Shown here: in pieces, positions 6,641 through 7,071 of the stretch
Layout: each line of letters begins with the position of its first letter
How positions within the stretch are numbered: the stretch's first letter is position 1
Assembly: GCA_900321525.1 (NCBI GenBank)
Contig: ONWL01000075.1
Location: 1-7,071, forward strand
Reading direction: 5' to 3'
Length of the DNA stretch: 7,071 bases
Source of the DNA: an uncultured Eubacteriales bacterium
GTDB lineage: Bacteria > Bacillota > Clostridia > Lachnospirales > Lachnospiraceae
Translations under genes and position numbers: made by a program
The notes under the pieces: generated by a model
What the model was told of the DNA's origin: nothing
Databases searched by the model: none
The model's input: the letters and a program-made list of their open reading frames with translations, nothing else

Positions 6641-6755
6641 AATCATTATAGCATTTGGGACACCATATCGCAATGTAACTGTTAACCGTATAGATGGGAG
6701 ATGGACTACCAGCACTCGATGGAGGAGAACCCTCTTGACAGATTAGAATGTCCAC
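6568..6755 (-). pseudogene. Frameshifted zinc-ribbon remnant (tentative)
   Basis: One minus-strand frame reads IAIWCPKCYNDSLVNPGC followed by GHFC (about 6674-6609). Another frame continues CTSCGAYATAKKA and a stop (6609-6568). Dropping two bases at about 6609-6611 joins them into CPKC-x9-CGHFCTSCG, a credible two-knuckle zinc ribbon at a C-terminus. The family is unknown; C-terminal ribbons of ribonucleotide reductases look broadly similar. The frame stays open upstream to a stop just beyond 6830, but has no ribosome binding site, and its only in-frame start near 6755 is a GTG. The same bases hold the promoter and first hairpins of the candidate bridge RNA, so the reading may be fortuitous. 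Confidence 0.27.
6645..6673 (-). promoter_or_regulatory. Extended -10 promoter of the bridge-RNA/transposase transcript
   Basis: On the minus strand TTGCGA (6673-6668), a 17-base spacer and TATAAT (6650-6645), with TGC directly before the -10 giving the extended TGnTATAAT form. The -10 is perfect and the -35 matches at four of six positions. Initiation is expected near 6638, about 250 bases before the transposase start and directly ahead of the first stem-loop. It is an internal left-end promoter, not one that needs the joined ends of a circle. Confidence 0.6.
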
Positions 6756-6766
6756 GCATCTATACT

Positions 6767-6809
6767 CAAAAAGAAAAGTTTGTAACCGATTTCTCTTGGC
6801 TACAAACTT
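6767..6809 (-). terminator. Minus-strand terminator-like hairpin at the IS110 left boundary
   Basis: AAGTTTGTA (6776-6784) pairs with TACAAACTT (6801-6809). After one mismatch CC (6786-6787) pairs with GG (6798-6799), leaving a 10-base loop. On the minus strand the stem is followed by TTTCTTTTTG, a T-tract consistent with intrinsic termination of leftward transcripts before they enter the element. The plus strand has no T-tract after the stem. Confidence 0.5.
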
Positions 6810-6831
6810 ATTATACGAGGAGGTAGCTGTA

Positions 6832-6924
6832 ATGATTTATTTGAACACAATGATTAGAATCAGAAATAATGAACACAACAGAATAGATCACACAGCTGCC
6901 GCCTGTAAAGAAAGATTGCTTTGA
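6832..6924 (+). CDS. Small ORF with strong ribosome binding site, 30 residues
   Basis: AGGAGG (6818-6823) stands 8 bases before ATG 6832, as good a ribosome binding site as any in the window. The peptide begins MIYLNTMIRIRNNEHN and ends in CKERLL; it is basic and polar with no signal peptide or membrane helix, and I do not recognise it. It could be a real small protein, a leader peptide, or the surviving N-terminus of a gene broken by two in-frame TGA codons (6922 and 6928), since the frame is then open again to 7026. No good promoter is seen directly upstream; before IS insertion it may have been served by the promoter at 4894-4922. Confidence 0.35.
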   Translation: MIYLNTMIRIRNNEHNRIDHTAAACKERLL

Positions 6925-6933
6925 ACGTGACAC

Positions 6934-7026
6934 ATGTCAGAAGGAATCCATTTTGGTGAAGGAGGGTATTTTGCCCTCTTTTGTGATGGACGGATTTCTA
7001 TGAAACCACTCAGACAATCATCATAA
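6934..7026 (+). CDS. Second 30-residue ORF in the same frame (doubtful)
   Basis: This ORF begins ATG 6934, in frame with the previous small ORF after TGA-ACG-TGA-CAC, and encodes MSEGIHFGEGGYFALF and a further 14 residues to TAA. There is no ribosome binding site, and a terminator-like hairpin (6962-6982) lies within it. Independent translation is therefore unlikely. If the two TGA codons are mutations, the two ORFs together would be one protein of about 64 residues. Confidence 0.15.
   Translation: MSEGIHFGEGGYFALFCDGRISMKPLRQSS
6962..6982 (+). terminator. Weak terminator-like hairpin
   Basis: GAGGG (6962-6966) pairs with CCCTC (6974-6978) around a 7-base loop, followed by TTTT. The stem is short and the T-tract brief, so termination would be partial at best. 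It lies 38 bases after the stop of the 30-codon ORF at 6832. Confidence 0.4.
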
Positions 7027-7038
7027 ACAGAAAGGAAA

Positions 7039-7068
7039 CGGCAGTTCTTGTGAACTGCTGTTTTTTTT
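7039..7068 (+). terminator. Strong Rho-independent terminator
   Basis: CGGCAGTTC (7039-7047) pairs with GAACTGCTG (7052-7060), one G-U pair and a TTGT loop. Preceding A residues add further A-T pairs. Eight T residues follow (7061-7068). It is clearly oriented rightward and implies a plus-strand transcription unit crossing 6810-7060, whose only visible candidate products are the small ORFs. Confidence 0.85.
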
Positions 7069-7071
7069 GTG

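Larger units (their letters stand above)
5047..6771 (-). mobile_element. IS110-family insertion sequence (ends approximate)
   Basis: The element is defined by an intact IS110 transposase with a short right end (about 60 bases beyond the stop) and a long left end (about 380 bases before the start). A long upstream non-coding segment is the arrangement of the IS110 group rather than the IS1111 group. IS110 elements have no regular terminal inverted repeats or clear target duplications, so the ends cannot be read directly. The limits given are between two copies of AGAAAAG (5040-5046 and 6772-6778), which may be chance in A-rich DNA. The true left end could lie anywhere from about 6570 to 6775. 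Confidence 0.55.

Noticed and set aside
6735..6766. TTGACA followed by TATACT on the plus strand as a promoter for the small ORF
   Set aside because: The spacer is 20 bases, too long for a normal SigA promoter, and no better -10 lies at 16-18 bases.
5040..6778. AGAAAAG at 5040-5046 and 6772-6778 as a true target-site duplication
   Set aside because: IS110 elements generally do not make such duplications, and a 7-base A-rich match is easily chance. It is used only as a rough guide to the ends.
1..7071. CRISPR arrays, tRNA or rRNA genes
   Set aside because: No regularly spaced direct repeats, cloverleaf or rRNA-like segments were found on either strand.

Overview
The window looks like chromosomal DNA from an anaerobic, spore-forming Firmicute, most likely a gut Lachnospiraceae or close Clostridia relative. 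The grounds are an unmistakable forespore sigma factor (SigG), a PdaA-type spore-cortex-like deacetylase, AGGAGG-type ribosome binding sites, SigA-like promoters and an IS110 transposase of a kind I associate with this group. This placement is inference from protein content; no rRNA or other marker is present.

Layout. Bases 1-1262 (+) hold the C-terminal two thirds of an ABC-F translation ATPase of the Uup type, cut by the window edge. Six bases later the same strand continues with a GT4 glycosyltransferase (1269-2438). This pair runs convergently into sigG (2442-3236, minus), with only three bases between the stop codons. A good rho-independent terminator for the plus-strand pair lies inside the last codons of sigG. 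Divergent from sigG is a long lipoprotein with an SH3-like domain and a PdaA-type polysaccharide deacetylase domain (3473-4831, +). The shared 236-bp gap carries a candidate forespore promoter for sigG and a good SigA-type promoter for the deacetylase.

Bases 4832-5110 contain no gene but include a near-consensus promoter (4894-4922, +) embedded in two interleaved inverted repeats. The right third is an IS110-family element. It has a full-length DEDD/serine transposase (5111-6388, minus) with all expected catalytic residues, a short right end with two tandem hairpins, and a long non-coding left end (6389 to about 6770). The left end carries an extended -10 promoter and a series of stem-loops in the place where IS110-group elements encode their bridge RNA. 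The same bases also spell a frameshifted zinc-ribbon peptide, which is either coincidence or the remnant of an older gene. Beyond the element lie an AGGAGG-led 30-codon ORF, a second 30-codon ORF in the same frame, and two plus-strand terminators, the last one strong.

How the parts fit. SigG and a PdaA-like enzyme side by side suggest a small sporulation or envelope module; in Bacillus subtilis pdaA belongs to the SigG regulon. The Uup and glycosyltransferase genes look like a separate housekeeping operon. The IS110 copy appears to sit between a strong promoter and a small downstream ORF, so it may have split an older short transcription unit. The most unusual part is the left end of the IS110 element, a candidate RNA-guided recombination system.
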